Assembly: GCA_002794775.1 (NCBI GenBank)
Contig: NBAY01000061.1
Coordinates: forward strand, 1 to 64,000
DNA: 64,000 nucleotides
Direction: 5' to 3'
Source of the DNA: Porodaedalea pini
Lineage: Eukaryota > Basidiomycota > Agaricomycetes > Hymenochaetales > Hymenochaetaceae
Position 1 is the stretch's first letter, and each line of letters starts with the position of its first letter. Below, one piece after another: positions 10,717 through 23,340 of the stretch. A program made the position numbers and the translations under genes. Below the pieces are notes generated by a model that saw only the letters and a program-made list of their open reading frames with translations, ran no database searches and was not told the DNA's origin.

Positions 10717-13700
10717 CTAAGAATTATCTACAGAATTACTAGTACAAGCTGAATTATCATACCTATCTAATGCATTAAGTAGTTCCATTAATTTATCTGC
10801 TTTTTTCTTCATCTTGCTGTCTATGGGTATCTGGGTATCTATAATCCTAAGCTTGTCCAATTGATCCTTCAGCTGCGGCACAGTCATCTTCGTCACAAGT
10901 TCACGATCGTGCTGGATATCAATCGCATCAAGACGCTCTTGCTTTTCTGACTTCTTCTGGGCTCGAGCTTCGTCTTTCTGTCGTTTGCTGGCTATATCCT
11001 CCATGTGTTCCTCGTGAATTTCTCGCCGCCGCTTCCTATCGAGTCCCATGGCATCCCTTTCACGCGCTTCTTTTCTCAGAAAGACCTCGTGCTCATGACC
11101 GGTAAGCATTGTATCCATGAAATCTTGCGTGTCGTTTCGTCAAAACCTAAAAATTGAATTGAATAGCTTTATTGTTCCTGATGGATTTTTTCGCACAAAG
11201 ATTCAATAGGCGCCAAGAGCACCCTCATTTGCGTCATTCGTCGGCGGCATCCATGCAAGCTCTTTTTCTCCTTCGGTAAGTGCTGCAATTGTTCCGTCGT
11301 CTGAAAACTCTGATGTAAACCTCTCCCAAGTCTCCAGTGCCCCGGAAAGAAATGCTCGGAAGATTTCCTCGAGGTGCGGCAGCTCTGACAAAATCTTGTG
11401 GATTGCATTGACTGCGTCGGCACGTTTCCAGCTCTCGTACCCGTTCAAGGTCGCAACGCGCGGATCCGAGTCAGGAGAAAGGATGAGATGAGGTTTGTCT
11501 ATGAGCTTTTTTATGTGGGTCTTGACTCTTTGCTGCAAGGGACCAAGCTCGAGCGCATTCGTGTGTGTGAGTCCAGTGCCGCGAACAGACGAAATATACA
11601 AAAACGAGACAGCCTCTTGGTAAAGCGCAAGCGTTGCGAGCTCTGTGAGCGTTGGGAGATCCTCGAGACCCTTCAAGATGTTCGACTCGAGGTGATTGAG
11701 GGTTCACTTTTCTTTTGAGTCTCGAATAAAGTGCATATACTCAACATAAAAGTCCAGGTTTGCTATAATCTCAGCTGCCGCTTCGAGGTATGAGGAATAA
11801 CGAGTGTTGGAAGTGTCAGGGAAAGTGAAGATACATCCAAGGATCATTAATGCGTAGTCTCAAAACATGTGTTGCTGACCTTTTTTGTCATCTTTGTGAT
11901 TCAGTAGCGCACCTATCAGACTAGCCAGCTTGACGGCGCCCCCTATCGTTACGTCGCACGCTCATTTCTCGGCTGCACTCTCCCCCTCTCCCTGGCCTTC
12001 CGTGAGCTCAAGGACGGCCGCGTTATCTCGATTTGCGAGCCCAACAGGTGAGATCCTGAGTTTTTTCCATTGTTCGTGCATCCCTGAATCGCCTCCCTTG
12101 ACGGCATTCAGATCCTTGTGCATATCGCACCCAGTCCAGACGAAGAGCTTCAGCTGTCATCTTTCCTCCTCCGAGAGCGCAAGGTAAGCCTCCCCAGAAA
12201 AAGATTCCAACAACCTATTCATCATTTCTAACTCCTTCTCTGCTTGATCTTGCGCACTCAGGTTTTCCCATACAGACTCGCCGCCAAGCTCGGCGATCAG
12301 GGCCACCTTAGCCTCCAAAATGAGGACATCATGCTCCTCCGGCCTTTTGGAAAAGAGACAGAGCGTGCCAAGTCCCCGCATAGACAATTCTTCCTTCCAA
12401 GCGGCAAGCAGACGATGCTTCGACTTCTGGTCTTCGGCGTGGTCCCCATGCGAGCCCACGTACTTCATGGCCAGGAATGCCTCATCAAATGGCTGTGCCG
12501 GCAGCTCGGTTGTCGAAGCCAGGGGGCTTTTCTTGAAGGTATCGATAATGTCGTCAAGGCAAGTAATATCACCTTGTTTCTGAGTTTCGGAGCGATGATT
12601 CGCTGACATTCGGACACCAGCGAATCGAACCTTGTGCTCAACGGCCTCGAGAGGAGCAGAATCCGAGGAATGTTCGGTGGATACGGAGGTCGGATTCAGG
12701 TACATTTTTGACACTTGAAGATTGATATGGAACGATTCAAAGTTTTGGTTCTTGTTACTCATTCCGTCTCCTCCGGTCGTAAAACCTAGGAAGGTGAGTA
12801 TATGCATTTGGCTTTGTATTTTTAAATTAACTTACCTGGAGTCTGAAGGAGTTCATAGCCCAGCTGTACGTCGACAGCTACGTCTCCTTCACCCAGAATC
12901 CAGCCAACCGTTCGCTGACTTGGCAAACACTTCCTTTTTTTAGACTTCGAGGCTTTCGTCCCAAGAAAGATGCCTGTAAACTGGACGAAAGCCTCAACGA
13001 TCTTGCCGGCATTCGAGGTAGGACATCCAAGTAAGACGAGCCGACGAACAAGCGAGCGAACCGGTGAAGTATAAACACCCTTCTCTGTGAGTCGAATCGT
13101 CCTACAAGCATCTGATCTGAACCGTTTTAGGTGTTGTATACATCCTTGAGCTTGAGAGAGCCGCATAAGAAGCATGTGGCTTTTCTTTCGTGAAGTCAAG
13201 TGGCGCTTCTGTGAGTTCAAAATAAATTGCTGCTTTTCTGTTTGCAGTTTGCTCAGCGATTTCTCTTGCAGTTCCAGACGATAGCGAGCATCCTGAAGCT
13301 CGGAGCTTGCTAGATTGAGTGAGTGGAGGTGGGAATGTGCTATGGATTGGATGTATTTGGCTTGGGTATGAGCGGCGGTAAGTTCAGCTTCAGATCTTGT
13401 AAGTTTGTTTTGATTTTCGCTGATATGAGATTCTAATAACTTGTTCTTGGATCGCAGGTTCGAGACGACGGCTTGTAAGCGTCTGACGGCCTTTCGCTCG
13501 TTATAAAGGCCAGATGAAGAACAAGAAGCTCAAGTTCGAGCTCTGTCGAGGCATTTGGAGGTGGAAATAAGTGAGTCTTTTGTTGATTTAAGCTCCAGTT
13601 CATTAGCTGCAATGTTTGCTTGTAGGTTTTCAATGGTGATTCAAAGGTTGTTATTGAGTTCGGTTTGTGAGTTAGTGAGATTGTGAAGTTTGGTGAGTTC

Positions 13701-13907
13701 CTGCTGTTTCTCTTGTAATTGAGCCGTAAGGCTCTCGATCCTCTCCGTGGCTGACCGGGTATGTCTAGGTATTGTATTATTTATCTGTCTGTTGACGTCC
13801 CGCGCATCGCTATTGATTCCGGCAGGTACGTCTGCATCAGGAGGTGAATGTCGAAGCAAGCGTGCCACCCGCAGCGCCGACCGCTGCTGAGCTGCTCGTT
13901 TCAACAT
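10717..13907 (-). pseudogene. KDZ-element-associated coiled-coil protein, broken by eight TGA codons
   Basis: Read on the minus strand, the protein has an N-terminal coiled coil (about 13900-13200), a conserved core with VRSLVRRLVLLGC, DGMSNKNQNFES, SHGDHAEDQK, LNHKDDKKGQQ and PPTNDANEGALG, then a Lys/Arg-rich stretch with a short leucine-rich C-terminal helix. These blocks match a large family of Agaricomycete proteins that I remember next to KDZ transposases. One normal 50-nt intron (12786-12835) is intact. Otherwise a single frame runs through and is interrupted only by TGA: 13641-13643, 13530-13532, 12157-12159, 11962-11964, 11860-11862, 11704-11706, 11203-11205 and 11140-11142. No TAA or TAG interrupts the parts I traced. 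Each TGA could come from CGA by one C-to-T change. The gene is dead as written. Confidence 0.8.
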
Positions 13908-14450
13908 CTAAGGACTTAAAACAAGTTGTAAGTTACTTGTATGCATATATACATTCTATACATACGCTAACAAGCTGTTTCTGCCAGTGTGCCAGGCATG
14001 AAATTCGAGCTGAAGTGCGTCGACGCGACGACGCGACGACGCGATTCCCTATATGCTATCACGTGAGCGCTCTCTCTGGCCTGTCGACCCCCACTTCTGC
14101 AAAATTCATCACCAGCAACTCACTCAGAATCCCGCTAACTTTTCTAATGAATCTCATTTTTTTAAAGCTAAACTTGACTTTGTCTTGAGGAATTTTATTT
14201 AAAAAAATAATTCATTGTGAAATGCTTGATTCTCTTATTAAGTCAGTTGAATTTCAATGAATATTGTATTTATTAAAAATCCCTCAAGACAAATCAAAGA
14301 TATATTCATTTATTGTTATATAGACATTTTTACTGATTTATTTCAGAGCTGCGGATGCAGCAACGGAAGTGGCGGAAAAGCGAGCATTTCTTCGGTCAAC
14401 TTTTTTCCCAGCTCCGACCGCGGCATTGGATGCCGCAGGCCGTGGGAATG

Positions 14451-14482
14451 CACGCTTTTCACTCGAGCAATGCCGATCCCCA
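14451..14482 (-). repeat. Right terminal inverted repeat
   Basis: Reverse complement begins TGGGGATCGGCATTGC and pairs with 10447-10478. Followed directly by GTTTTAA. Confidence 0.85.
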
Positions 14483-14489
14483 GTTTTAA

Positions 14490-15348
14490 ACTCCGAAGCA
14501 TCGAGAGGTACAGTGTCTCGTCATTATCAGCGAGTGAGCTTGTAGACTCGAAGGATGCTCTCTGAACTGCATGGTAGATAAACTGGAGTTCGATCTCTCC
14601 GCGTCATCAAGGCAAGGTCTTCCGGCCTTTGTTCTAGACTCTGCTCTGTAGCTTTCATTTCACGCACAAAAGACAACCCTATTCTAATGATTCTGCAAGA
14701 CGGATCGACAAAATTGAGTCTCCTTCCACGTGCGATGGCTGCAATCCTTGAAGTTAAGATGGAAAAGAAAACGAGAAATGAATAGATGCGAGAATTCCGA
14801 GATTCCGAAAAGAGGAACGAAACGAAACGAAACAGGAGAAATACAAAAAGAAGGAAAAAGATCGACGGTATCCAGACACCACGAATAGGTGTAAGGTAGA
14901 ATGAGACAAGCGCTGCAAAGGAGGATGGAGCTTTTGGGATTATAAAAACATAGGCATGCCGATAGTATGACTAGTGATGATAGATAGGATCGCGAGGTGA
15001 CGAGGAAGAGAGAAAAGGAAGGGTGTAGTTGGATCCGAAAATGCACAAGCAAGTGTCGAGTGGTACAAAGGAGGATTACATGTCATCCACAAAAAAGAAG
15101 AGAAGGACAAGAGGTAAGAACAAATGCAGGTAGATAGGCCCGAATAGAAACGATATCATGGGCGTAAAGCACGCAAGGAACTGAGAGGAGAAACAAACTA
15201 AGGAATGGCAGGTATAGATAGATGATGGTCATGAGAAGGCTGAAAATACACTCTCCTAAATAACAGGACACGACGATCCATGCTGGCGTCGAATGTGTAG
15301 ATCGGAGGTAGGGTGGCGGTATAGCACTCAAAACTAAAAGACTGAAGA
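14490..15348. other. Intergenic and probable 3' UTR of the next gene
   Basis: The minus strand is pyrimidine-rich with phenylalanine/serine-heavy open frames of no family, as expected of an untranslated region downstream of the stop at 15349. Nothing else is visible. Confidence 0.5.
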
Positions 15349-18300
15349 CTAGATCGCAGTGGGTCTTCCAACGACCGACCCAACACGACTCGGGGGCAGC
15401 GAGCTCTGATGATAGACCATCCCAGTCCCAGTACGAGGTCTTCCAAGCCCGGCTGTCGGTGCAGACAGTCTTGATGGCGATGGCTCCCGCATTCGTGAGG
15501 CGGCGGCAGCGGACGGACGTAGTGCAGAGGTAAGAGGCACCGAACCGTACGGACGTCGATTACCATACGCCGTGGAGCTCGAGGGCGCCGATTGAGCCGA
15601 GAGCGCAGGCGAGACTGCAGGCGAGAGCGGACTGGGTGGGCTCGTATGGCTGGGCGCTGACATAGGTGCGGCAAGGCGCTGCTGAGCACGCTGCCGGTCA
15701 TGCAAGTTGCGGTTGTAACCAAGCAGCGCACCTGAATGTGGTGTAGGCTGGCCAGGCTGGAGCTTCTTGTCATCTTCTTGTAGCTCAACATGCGATGCCC
15801 TTTGCTGCTGCTGGAGTGCAGGCAAGCGGAGAGGGCGAGGAGTGGCCATCCCTGTGGACGGGAGACGAGAGGGTGATGTAGACTTGGAGCTTGACATAAC
15901 CCGGGTGTGCAGCTGCGACGTGCTCTGCCTTGCCTTCACCGAGTTCACAGTGGGTGTCTTCGCTCTGATGCTAGAGCCTCTGGAATCCGCACGGCTGCGC
16001 CCAATGGAACCTGACAGCAAACTCCCCTCCGAGTCGTCGTACACATCGTCGCGTGGGGTCGGTGGGAACGGCAAACTTGTACTGCTGGAGCTCGTTGGCG
16101 TCGGCGACATCGAACGGTTCTCATTACTAACGCCCTTCATTGGCGTACGCTTAGCATACGGACCCACACTTGGCCTGGCGAGGCTCGCAGTAGAGTAGGA
16201 CTTCGACATAGGATGGGGCTCGCTCTGACGCATTGGACCGCGAGAAGATCGAGCAGAAGTCAGGTTCGGACGGCCAGAGTACGTAGACGACGTTCTCGAG
16301 TTCGACGCAGAGGAAGGTGTCGAGCGAGAGAAGAACTGCGACTGTTTGGATGACGATGAGTGGAAGGAAGCCATGCTCGAGTTGCGTGACAACGCTGCGG
16401 TTGAAAGCCGATTAGTGAAAGGCGAAGGCGCGTCCTCATCCTCACTTCATGTTTCAGGCTGAGTCAGATCGTTTAACATGAAGGAACAGCGTCGACAACG
16501 CACCTATCACTCCAACCGAGCCCGGTTGTCAATCCCAAACCTCCCCGGAGGTTCTTTCCATCGCGGTGGCGGCGGCGGCGACCCTCTGTGTTGCGCTCAT
16601 CCTTGAACAAACCTGACTTTGTCATGACAGATCCGAACGACACTAGAAAGACAACCAATACAGAGAACATATAATGATCAGCGTCAAATGTGATACTCGT
16701 ATTGGAACAGAAACGTACCATTCGTAGAGTTGCTCACGACGCTGTCTCTCCCTGAACCTAGGAACGAGCTTCGCACGCTGAGCGAGCCCGTCGGCGACGC
16801 CGAGGAGAGCACCTTCGAACGCGGGGACAGAACACCCTCGCGCAAGAAAATATGGGGCAGCGGCGTATGCAGGTCGATGTCACTATCACTCTCTTCTTCT
16901 CTGTCAGGCGAGCCATTGGCGTCGGCGCCGAGCATCGCCTCCGCTTCCTCTGCATAGAAACTCTTGCCATCCGCCCCAATCCGCAGCGCGCCGAACTCAT
17001 CGACATCGTCCTCGAGGCCCTCGTCCACATGTAGCAGAGATGGCGACAGGTCGTATCCGCCACGATGCCGTGCAATCGCGACGCCGTAGTCCATGCTCGC
17101 ATCCCCATTCGCGTCATCCTCGATCCCAGCATATGCATCCGCGAACTCCGAGCCAGCAGACCGCCGCTTAGAGAGCCCTTTACGCGTGATACTCGACATC
17201 CGTGAAGGCGAGGCCGAAGAGGATGACGAGACCGCGCTAGCCCGGGCAAGCGCCTTCTGCCTCGAGCGCTCGTCAGGAAGAGACGGCCTCGCACGATCCC
17301 TGATCGCACTTCTGACCGAGCTCGAGCGCGTCGAAGGGGACTTCGTCGACCGGTTTGATCTCGCAGATGCTGACTTGGAACGTGACACAGGGCGCGGTGT
17401 AGCGCACATCATCGTTGCGATATCAGGACTGGTTGCGCCATCCTCGTCTATACCGCGGGCGCCCTGCGTACGACCGCGGAACGCGGTCACTGCGCCATCT
17501 GCATTCGACGAAGAATTACGACTCCTAGCGGACTCAAAGGAGCTATGCGAAGAGACGGAAGACAAGGAGGCGTGCAGCCCACGCGGAGCAGGAGGTAAAG
17601 GCTTCCTCCGACTTTGGCTTATTGTGCGCGAGATCCCATTCGTGTTGGGACTCGAAGCCAAAGTCGGTGTCCGCAGTGGCGAAAGATGCGAGCTCGAATC
17701 AGGGAACGGGTATGAACTTGGCGAAGGCCTTGACGTCGTTGGTGTGGACGGGAACTGGCCCAGCAACCCCGGCGAAAGTTTTGCATCCGCGCCCATTCTG
17801 TCGCTCTCATTCCCATCCGTATCCATGTCCGACAGTGGAGGAACGTGCGCAAGAGACGGCATATTCAACGGCGACCCTGGACCTGCGCGCATCGCACGCA
17901 GCGCCCGGCCCATATCCGACAGCTCGAGCGGTGAAGGAGAGGGAGCGCCCCGCGCGTTCTCCAGCGGCGTCACTGGCGTGACTGCGCGCGCCAGAAGCGG
18001 GTCTGTATGTAGATCTTCTGCAGTGAGTAGACCATTGCTACTGCCCACACTACTGCCCCCGCTGATCACACTCGCGCTTGCGCTGCTGCTCATGCTCGCC
18101 GAGCTCGTCGCCGGGTGCAGACACATGTTCTGCGAGCGCTGCGTTTGTGAGAAAATAAGTCAGCTGTGCTCCAATCAAAAGAAACGAACCGAAAGTTCTA
18201 AAAAGGATGAGTGAAAGGGTCAACAAGCAAACCGAGGCTCGAGGCTGAACAGCCAGCCAGTCGGAACGCTCCCGATCGTCGCATGAAGTTAATGAACCGC

Positions 18301-20273
18301 TAGTCGACGCAGTTGATCTGAAGCGAATCAATGGCGCGCGCGCAAAAAAGAAAACAAACAAAGGGACACGGGAGCAAATTGCATCACACAAAGACGTGTT
18401 CGAAAGTAGGTGAAACGCATCGCAAGCAAAAGAAACAGCAACGTAAAACAGTCAAAGAAAAGGTACTCACCCTCTCCACCTCCCTCCCCCCTCCATTCGG
18501 ACTCGGGCTCGTTCTCGTGGACGCAGACGGACTCGTACTCGGCCCCAGACCGGGCACGTTGCCCAGCCCGTCTAACATCCCGCTCACCCGCGTCCGCAGA
18601 ATTTGCGCCGTGCTCATCCCGCTGCGCGTTGTCATCCCACTCGCAACGCTGAACACGCTCGCCGTCGGGCTGTTCATCTTCTCGCCCTCCGCAGTCCGCT
18701 CTCTCAGATTACGCTCGCCGAGCTCACGAGGGAAAGGCGAAGTCAATGAATTCGCAGACCCGAGCGCCGGTTTTTCTATCTGCTGCTGACGCGTCGTGTG
18801 TTCCTTTTGCTGAGCATATGACGGTGGAATGTCAATCCTTAACGATACAGCACCAGCACGAAGCGCCTTCGCCCTGCTCTTGGGTCCTTCCGTCTCCCTC
18901 TCATCTATCATCTCATCGCCGACCTTCTCAGTACTCGCCTCGCCTCCAAGCTCGATCTCGGCCTCCACTCTACTCCTCTTCGCGACGCCAAACTCCGCAA
19001 GGCTGGGCGCAACTGCGCTGAAGGCACTTGTCCCACTCACATTACTCAACACGCTCACGCCGCTCTCCTTCCTCCCATGGTCATGTGTGCTCTTTCCTGA
19101 CCGGCCAGAGCGCAGCGACGGAAGAGACTTGACTGAGGCCGGGGCGCGGGGCGTCATCGATGAAGTAGGGCCTGGTGTCGGCGTTGGCGTCGATTCTCCA
19201 AAGCTCGAATTCGTCTTTGCCGTCGACGGTAGCGGCGGGAGGGGTACGCTCGGCGGACCACCAATCTCGCTCCCACTCTCGCTGTCGAGTTTCTGTCTGT
19301 TTTGCTGCTGGTGACGGCGATTCGCAGGAGGCACCGAGGACTGGCGCCTTGGCCTGGGCCTTTCATCCTTTTCCTCAATAGGCGACATCCCGACGGCGCT
19401 GATAGGTACATGCGCTGATGAAGGGGAAGAAGACGAAGAGGCAGAAACAGGAGTGGAGAGCATCGAGAGCGCCGCGCGCGCTGATGAAGGAGCATACGCC
19501 GATGCGGCGTTGAACGCCCCGTTTGCGGACAAGTTGGGGTTCATCGACGCGGGCGAAGTCGACGAGGGTGTATACGGACTCGGATACGGACTCGGATACG
19601 CGTAACGGCTCGTGTTCGAGTAAGAGTAGGCAGGGGAGTGGGGGTACGCAGAGCCGGAAGGAGATGAAGATGGGTACGCAGACGCTGGCGAGGTGGAATG
19701 GGGATAGGCGGACGCTGGCGTATTCAATGAGGAAGAGGAAGAAGGTGCGTCCTCCGAGCTCGGCCCCGCCGCGGGCGTCCCAGGCGGCAACGGCGAGTTC
19801 GGTGCTGTATAATAAAACCGTCCGCTCAACGGGCTCGGCATCGCTCCTCCCGTCCCAAACCCATTCACGCTCACCCCGGACTTTGCGCTACTCCCACTCC
19901 CACTGTCCCTCTTCCCTTCCCCCTCATGCCCATATTCCAAGTCACGGCCATTGACCAGCACACTAAGCTTCCCGCTCTGCGCACTCTGCGTGCTGGCCAC
20001 ACTCACCCCACTCGCCGCACTGCCTCTTCTCCTCGGCCCCGCCGCTCCCTTCGTCTTCGACCGATTGAAGGAACTCGGCGGAGCATCCTTTTCTCTCTCC
20101 CGCTCTCGCGGCAACGAAAAGTACGAACTCGTCGTCGCGACCGACGCAGCCGGCGACGCCGGTATATGGTTCGGCGGGGTAGGGAACGCAGAGAGCGCAG
20201 TCAGTACGTCGTCAGGCGTCGGCGTCTCCGCTTTCATCTGGAATTGGTATTGATACTGTCGCGTCATCGTCAT
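15349..20273 (-). CDS. Large intrinsically disordered Ser/Pro/Arg-rich protein
   Basis: Three large exons on the minus strand: 20273-18471, 18138-16719 and 16394-15349, giving about 1,422 residues. The joins keep frame: donor GTGAGT after GREVER to acceptor CAG before RSQNM, and donor GTACGT after SNSTN to acceptor CAG before ALSRNSS. Both introns are long for this locus (332 and 324 nt, against mostly 41-60 elsewhere). The protein is Ser, Pro, Ala and Arg rich throughout, with acidic patches (near EESDSDIDLHTP) and many SP/TP sites. It has no globular domain or membrane segment that I recognise. Motifs such as SPSRLPS could be SxIP-like microtubule-tip signals, a weak idea only. Alternatively it could be two neighbouring genes split at 18.1-18.5 kb. 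Confidence 0.6.
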
Positions 20274-22384
20274 CGTCGCTTCTCGTCTTCCAGTCTTCTA
20301 GCCTCAAGGGTTTCCGATGGTGGGGTGGTAGCTGGTGTGTCGGTGAAGACGCAAAAATGTGGGGCAGAACCCGGGGCTCGTCGGGCTCGTCGGGCGTCCT
20401 CGTCGACGTCGTCAAGCAAGGCAGGCCTTCTTGCGACTCTCGCTCTTCGCGCGTCGCAGTCCTCTATAAAATAGAGGAGGCAAAATATAACACAACATAC
20501 GTCAGCGGCCGTCTCGATCTCTAATCTCAATGCACAAAATGTGAGCGGAAACGCAAGAATAATTATGCTGACGGGAGGTAGAGTGCGCTTTGCAGGTGCG
20601 GGTGCAGTTTGAGTATCATATGCGCACCGGAGCTTCAGTGCAGCAGCGCAAAACCTTCCATCACACCCCAATTTTCTCCATCCCTGCTCGCCCATCATCC
20701 CGCCCTCCAGCTTTCACGTCCGAGCCGCGAACCGACCGGGGCCCGACCCCGACACCACTTCCGGCCCCGGGCGCCGCCAAGCAAACCAGACCAAAACAAA
20801 GTACGCCAAAAACTCACCTCCGATCTTCAATATCCAAACGTTTCCCGACCTAATAACCCCAGTAACCAGCACCCTCGTACTCCTATATAAACCCTTCAAA
20901 TCCCGCCCCGTCGTTCGTCGTCTGTCGTTGCGAAGGGAAAAAACAATAAGTTGACACGCGGATCCCGCCGAGTATTTTTGGTTTGATCGAGTTTGTTATT
21001 GAATTGATATGTTTTTTAGACAAAATCGTCGCGGGATGCGGATTGTTGTAGACGAGAAAGTGAGGGTAGACAAGCCGAGTGGAATGGAATGAGATTGTGG
21101 TGGGACGAAAGAAGAATGGAGTCGACGGCCGTCGTGGGTGCAGTTGATATGTTTCGCAAGTCCAACACAGACATGGACACGGACACGGGCGGGCGAGTCG
21201 AATCAAATCAGACCGCGTCGTGTCGTGTCGTGTCGTGTTCGTGTCGCGAAGCAGATGCGAGCCGAGCGTGAGTGCCGGAAGCAAAAAGGCGCGTGTGGTT
21301 CAAAAGCGTCCGTCGCCAGCGCAAACGTCAGCGTCAGAGCCGGAATAACGTGTTCCCGGGACAATGAACGGAGGTCGAATGAACGTCCGATCGAGGGATG
21401 GGTGAGGAATGATATATGGAAAGAATGTAGTTAGCACTTGTTCTTATTGTTCAACCAAATGAAGAGAGTAATGGAATGAAACGGATAGGAGAGTAGACGA
21501 AGATGGCATCAACGAGCGATAACCATGTTAACAGCAGAAGAGGAGAGAATATGAGAGTGGGGAAAGGTCGGTGACGACTAACGAAAATAACGGGCAACAA
21601 GACGAACAACGAAGAGGCACTCACGAATCGAGAGCAGGGGCAAGCTCGGGTGGCAGCCGACAATAATATGTAGGCTCTTCTCCTTCAGATCGCTAGATGG
21701 TAGACGGCAGCCGCTGACGATGTGGAAGTCGAAGATGATGATCGTGAGTCGAGAAAGCGAGTAAGATGCGTGGGGGCGCTGGCTCAGGAGGGAGTGTGCC
21801 TGCGCGAGTGAACGTATTGAGTAGATCTTGGATCTGTCCAGTCGAGCGAGGCCGTCGTAATACTCGTATTGCTTCCAGGTAAGAAAGAGCGTGATAAGCC
21901 CTGCGTGTATTTGGGCAGTGCCAACAGTTTGCGTGGCGTCCGTTGTCCCCAAAGAAAGCCGCGAGACCAAAGCGAGACAGCGTTGACGCTCTGTGCGCAA
22001 ACTGGTAGCGGCGAGGGTGTGCGGTTAAGCTTTAAGCGAGGCCTACGGAGGTTGACGCCCCTGGGCGGGTCTATTTCAGGATCCGCGAACGTGGTGGCGG
22101 CGGACCTTGCGTCGGTCGCCGTCGTCGTTGTCGCTGAATAGGCGAGCGGGGTGGAGGACACGAGGAAACGTGTGACGATGAGCAGACGAGAAGAGAAGAA
22201 GAAAGGAGAAAATGAGACGGAATAGAGCACGTGGCGCTGCTTATCTCAATTGAATGTATGCCCTATTCGGACAAAGAGATCGACAAGCTAGGGCTGACAT
22301 CTGCTTCCATTTAACCTTGTTTCCATTGCAGGAAGTCGTTCTCGAGAGCATAGAATATTAATTCATCCGCCCTCGGAGCCTATC
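20274..22384. other. Long intergenic/promoter region
   Basis: No frame here looks like a gene. A TATATAAA box on the plus strand at about 20884 has no clear gene behind it. A short GTGTC tandem lies at about 21217-21245. A 148-codon minus frame starting at 22230 is Ser/Thr/Arg-rich without a family and I do not call it. Confidence 0.45.
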
Positions 22385-23340
22385 TCAGCCATAACTCGCA
22401 CGCATAAACGGCATCCGGCCTCCCATAGACGTCCACACCCGCCATCCGTAGCCCACGTTTCCTGTGAAGAAGGCTTGCGTACCAATTGTTCCGTCTTTCA
22501 ATTCAACATGTTTCATATCGATAACCTCCCCATCTTTCATCTCCACCTCACCATTCCGCCACTGCATCACGGCCAACACCAACCTCCGGCGCACTAACTC
22601 CTAGTCAATCCGACTTTTCTATCACGACCATCGAGATCCACCATAGCAATGTCCATCAATTCCGCCCAAATCTCCGGTCATCATCTCGGAACATGTCTTT
22701 GCCTTTAAAAAAAATCATCATTCTTTGTCAGTCAACTCCGTGGGCATCATCAGCGCCAGGCGCACGCACTCAAGCTCGCTATACGAATCAACATGCATCC
22801 CCTTCGTGCTCAGCTGTTTAAGGGTAAAAACGGCCATGGATTCATTTGCTATTCGCCGCGCGTCTCTCACATTCACAGCTAAGGGACTGCATGCGTTCAA
22901 GCAGATCAAGGCGTCAGAGAACCTTGCTCATGATGTTATCCATATGATCCGAGTCTCTTCGACGATGTAACCCCAAGCGACGGGGTTCCACATGCAAGTG
23001 CTCAAGCTAACGCGCATCAGCTCCAAGAGCGTCTCGGTCCGAACTTCTCTAAATCTTCACTCTTCACTCTTCAATCATCATCTGCACTTCTGGCTGCCTT
23101 CGCTCACCGGTACTTTGACAGCCTACGACCATCAGCTCCGTGGGCAACGCCAGCGTCAAACTCGTTCACCCTAGCTCTCTCTACGAGTCAAAGTGCTTAC
23201 CCCCCTACCCCTCTTCTCCAGGCCACCCAAGACCGATTCTGACTTCTTCACTAACGCGTTGTAGCTTCCGAGCCCTTCCGTCTGACGAGACCAGAGATTC
23301 CATCGGTTCAAGCACACAGATCAACCCTTCAACAAATTAA
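22385..23340. other. Unassigned segment with an internal diverged duplication
   Basis: Sequence at about 22729-22800 and 23128-23200 is similar on both strands; on minus, SYSELECVRLALMMPTELT in the first copy is echoed by LALPTELM in the second. A minus frame at 22594-22385 ends in GYGWRVWTSMGGRMPFMRAS, which looks protein-like, but I cannot connect it into a gene or name a family. It may be a decayed gene. Confidence 0.25.

Larger units (their letters stand above)
10447..14482. mobile_element. 4.0-kb DNA transposon with TIRs and 7-bp target duplication (KDZ-like cargo)
   Basis: The ends are inverted repeats: 10447-10478 and the reverse complement of 14451-14482 share 26 of 32 bases, including an identical first 16 (TGGGGATCGGCATTGC) and an identical GAAAAGCGTG block. 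The element is flanked on both sides by the direct repeat GTTTTAA (10440-10446 and 14483-14489), consistent with a 7-bp target-site duplication. Inside is one minus-strand gene remnant (10717-13907) and AT-rich filler; no transposase is visible. The internal gene resembles large coiled-coil proteins that, as I recall, accompany Kyakuja-Dileera-Zisupton (KDZ) elements in Agaricomycetes. If so, this is a non-autonomous derivative that lost its transposase gene. The boundaries are seen directly; the superfamily is inferred. Confidence 0.75.

Noticed and set aside
13990..14045. GACGACGCGACGACGCGA run resembling a CRISPR or microsatellite array
   Set aside because: Only a few short units; simple slippage inside the transposon. 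CRISPR arrays are not expected in fungal DNA.
17093..18214. 373-codon plus-strand frame opposite the disordered protein gene
   Set aside because: Antisense shadow of the GC-rich exon; the minus-strand reading has consistent splice joins.
21784..22230. 148-codon minus-strand frame
   Set aside because: Ser/Thr/Arg-rich low-complexity text in an intergenic region, with opposite-strand frames of similar length; no domain.
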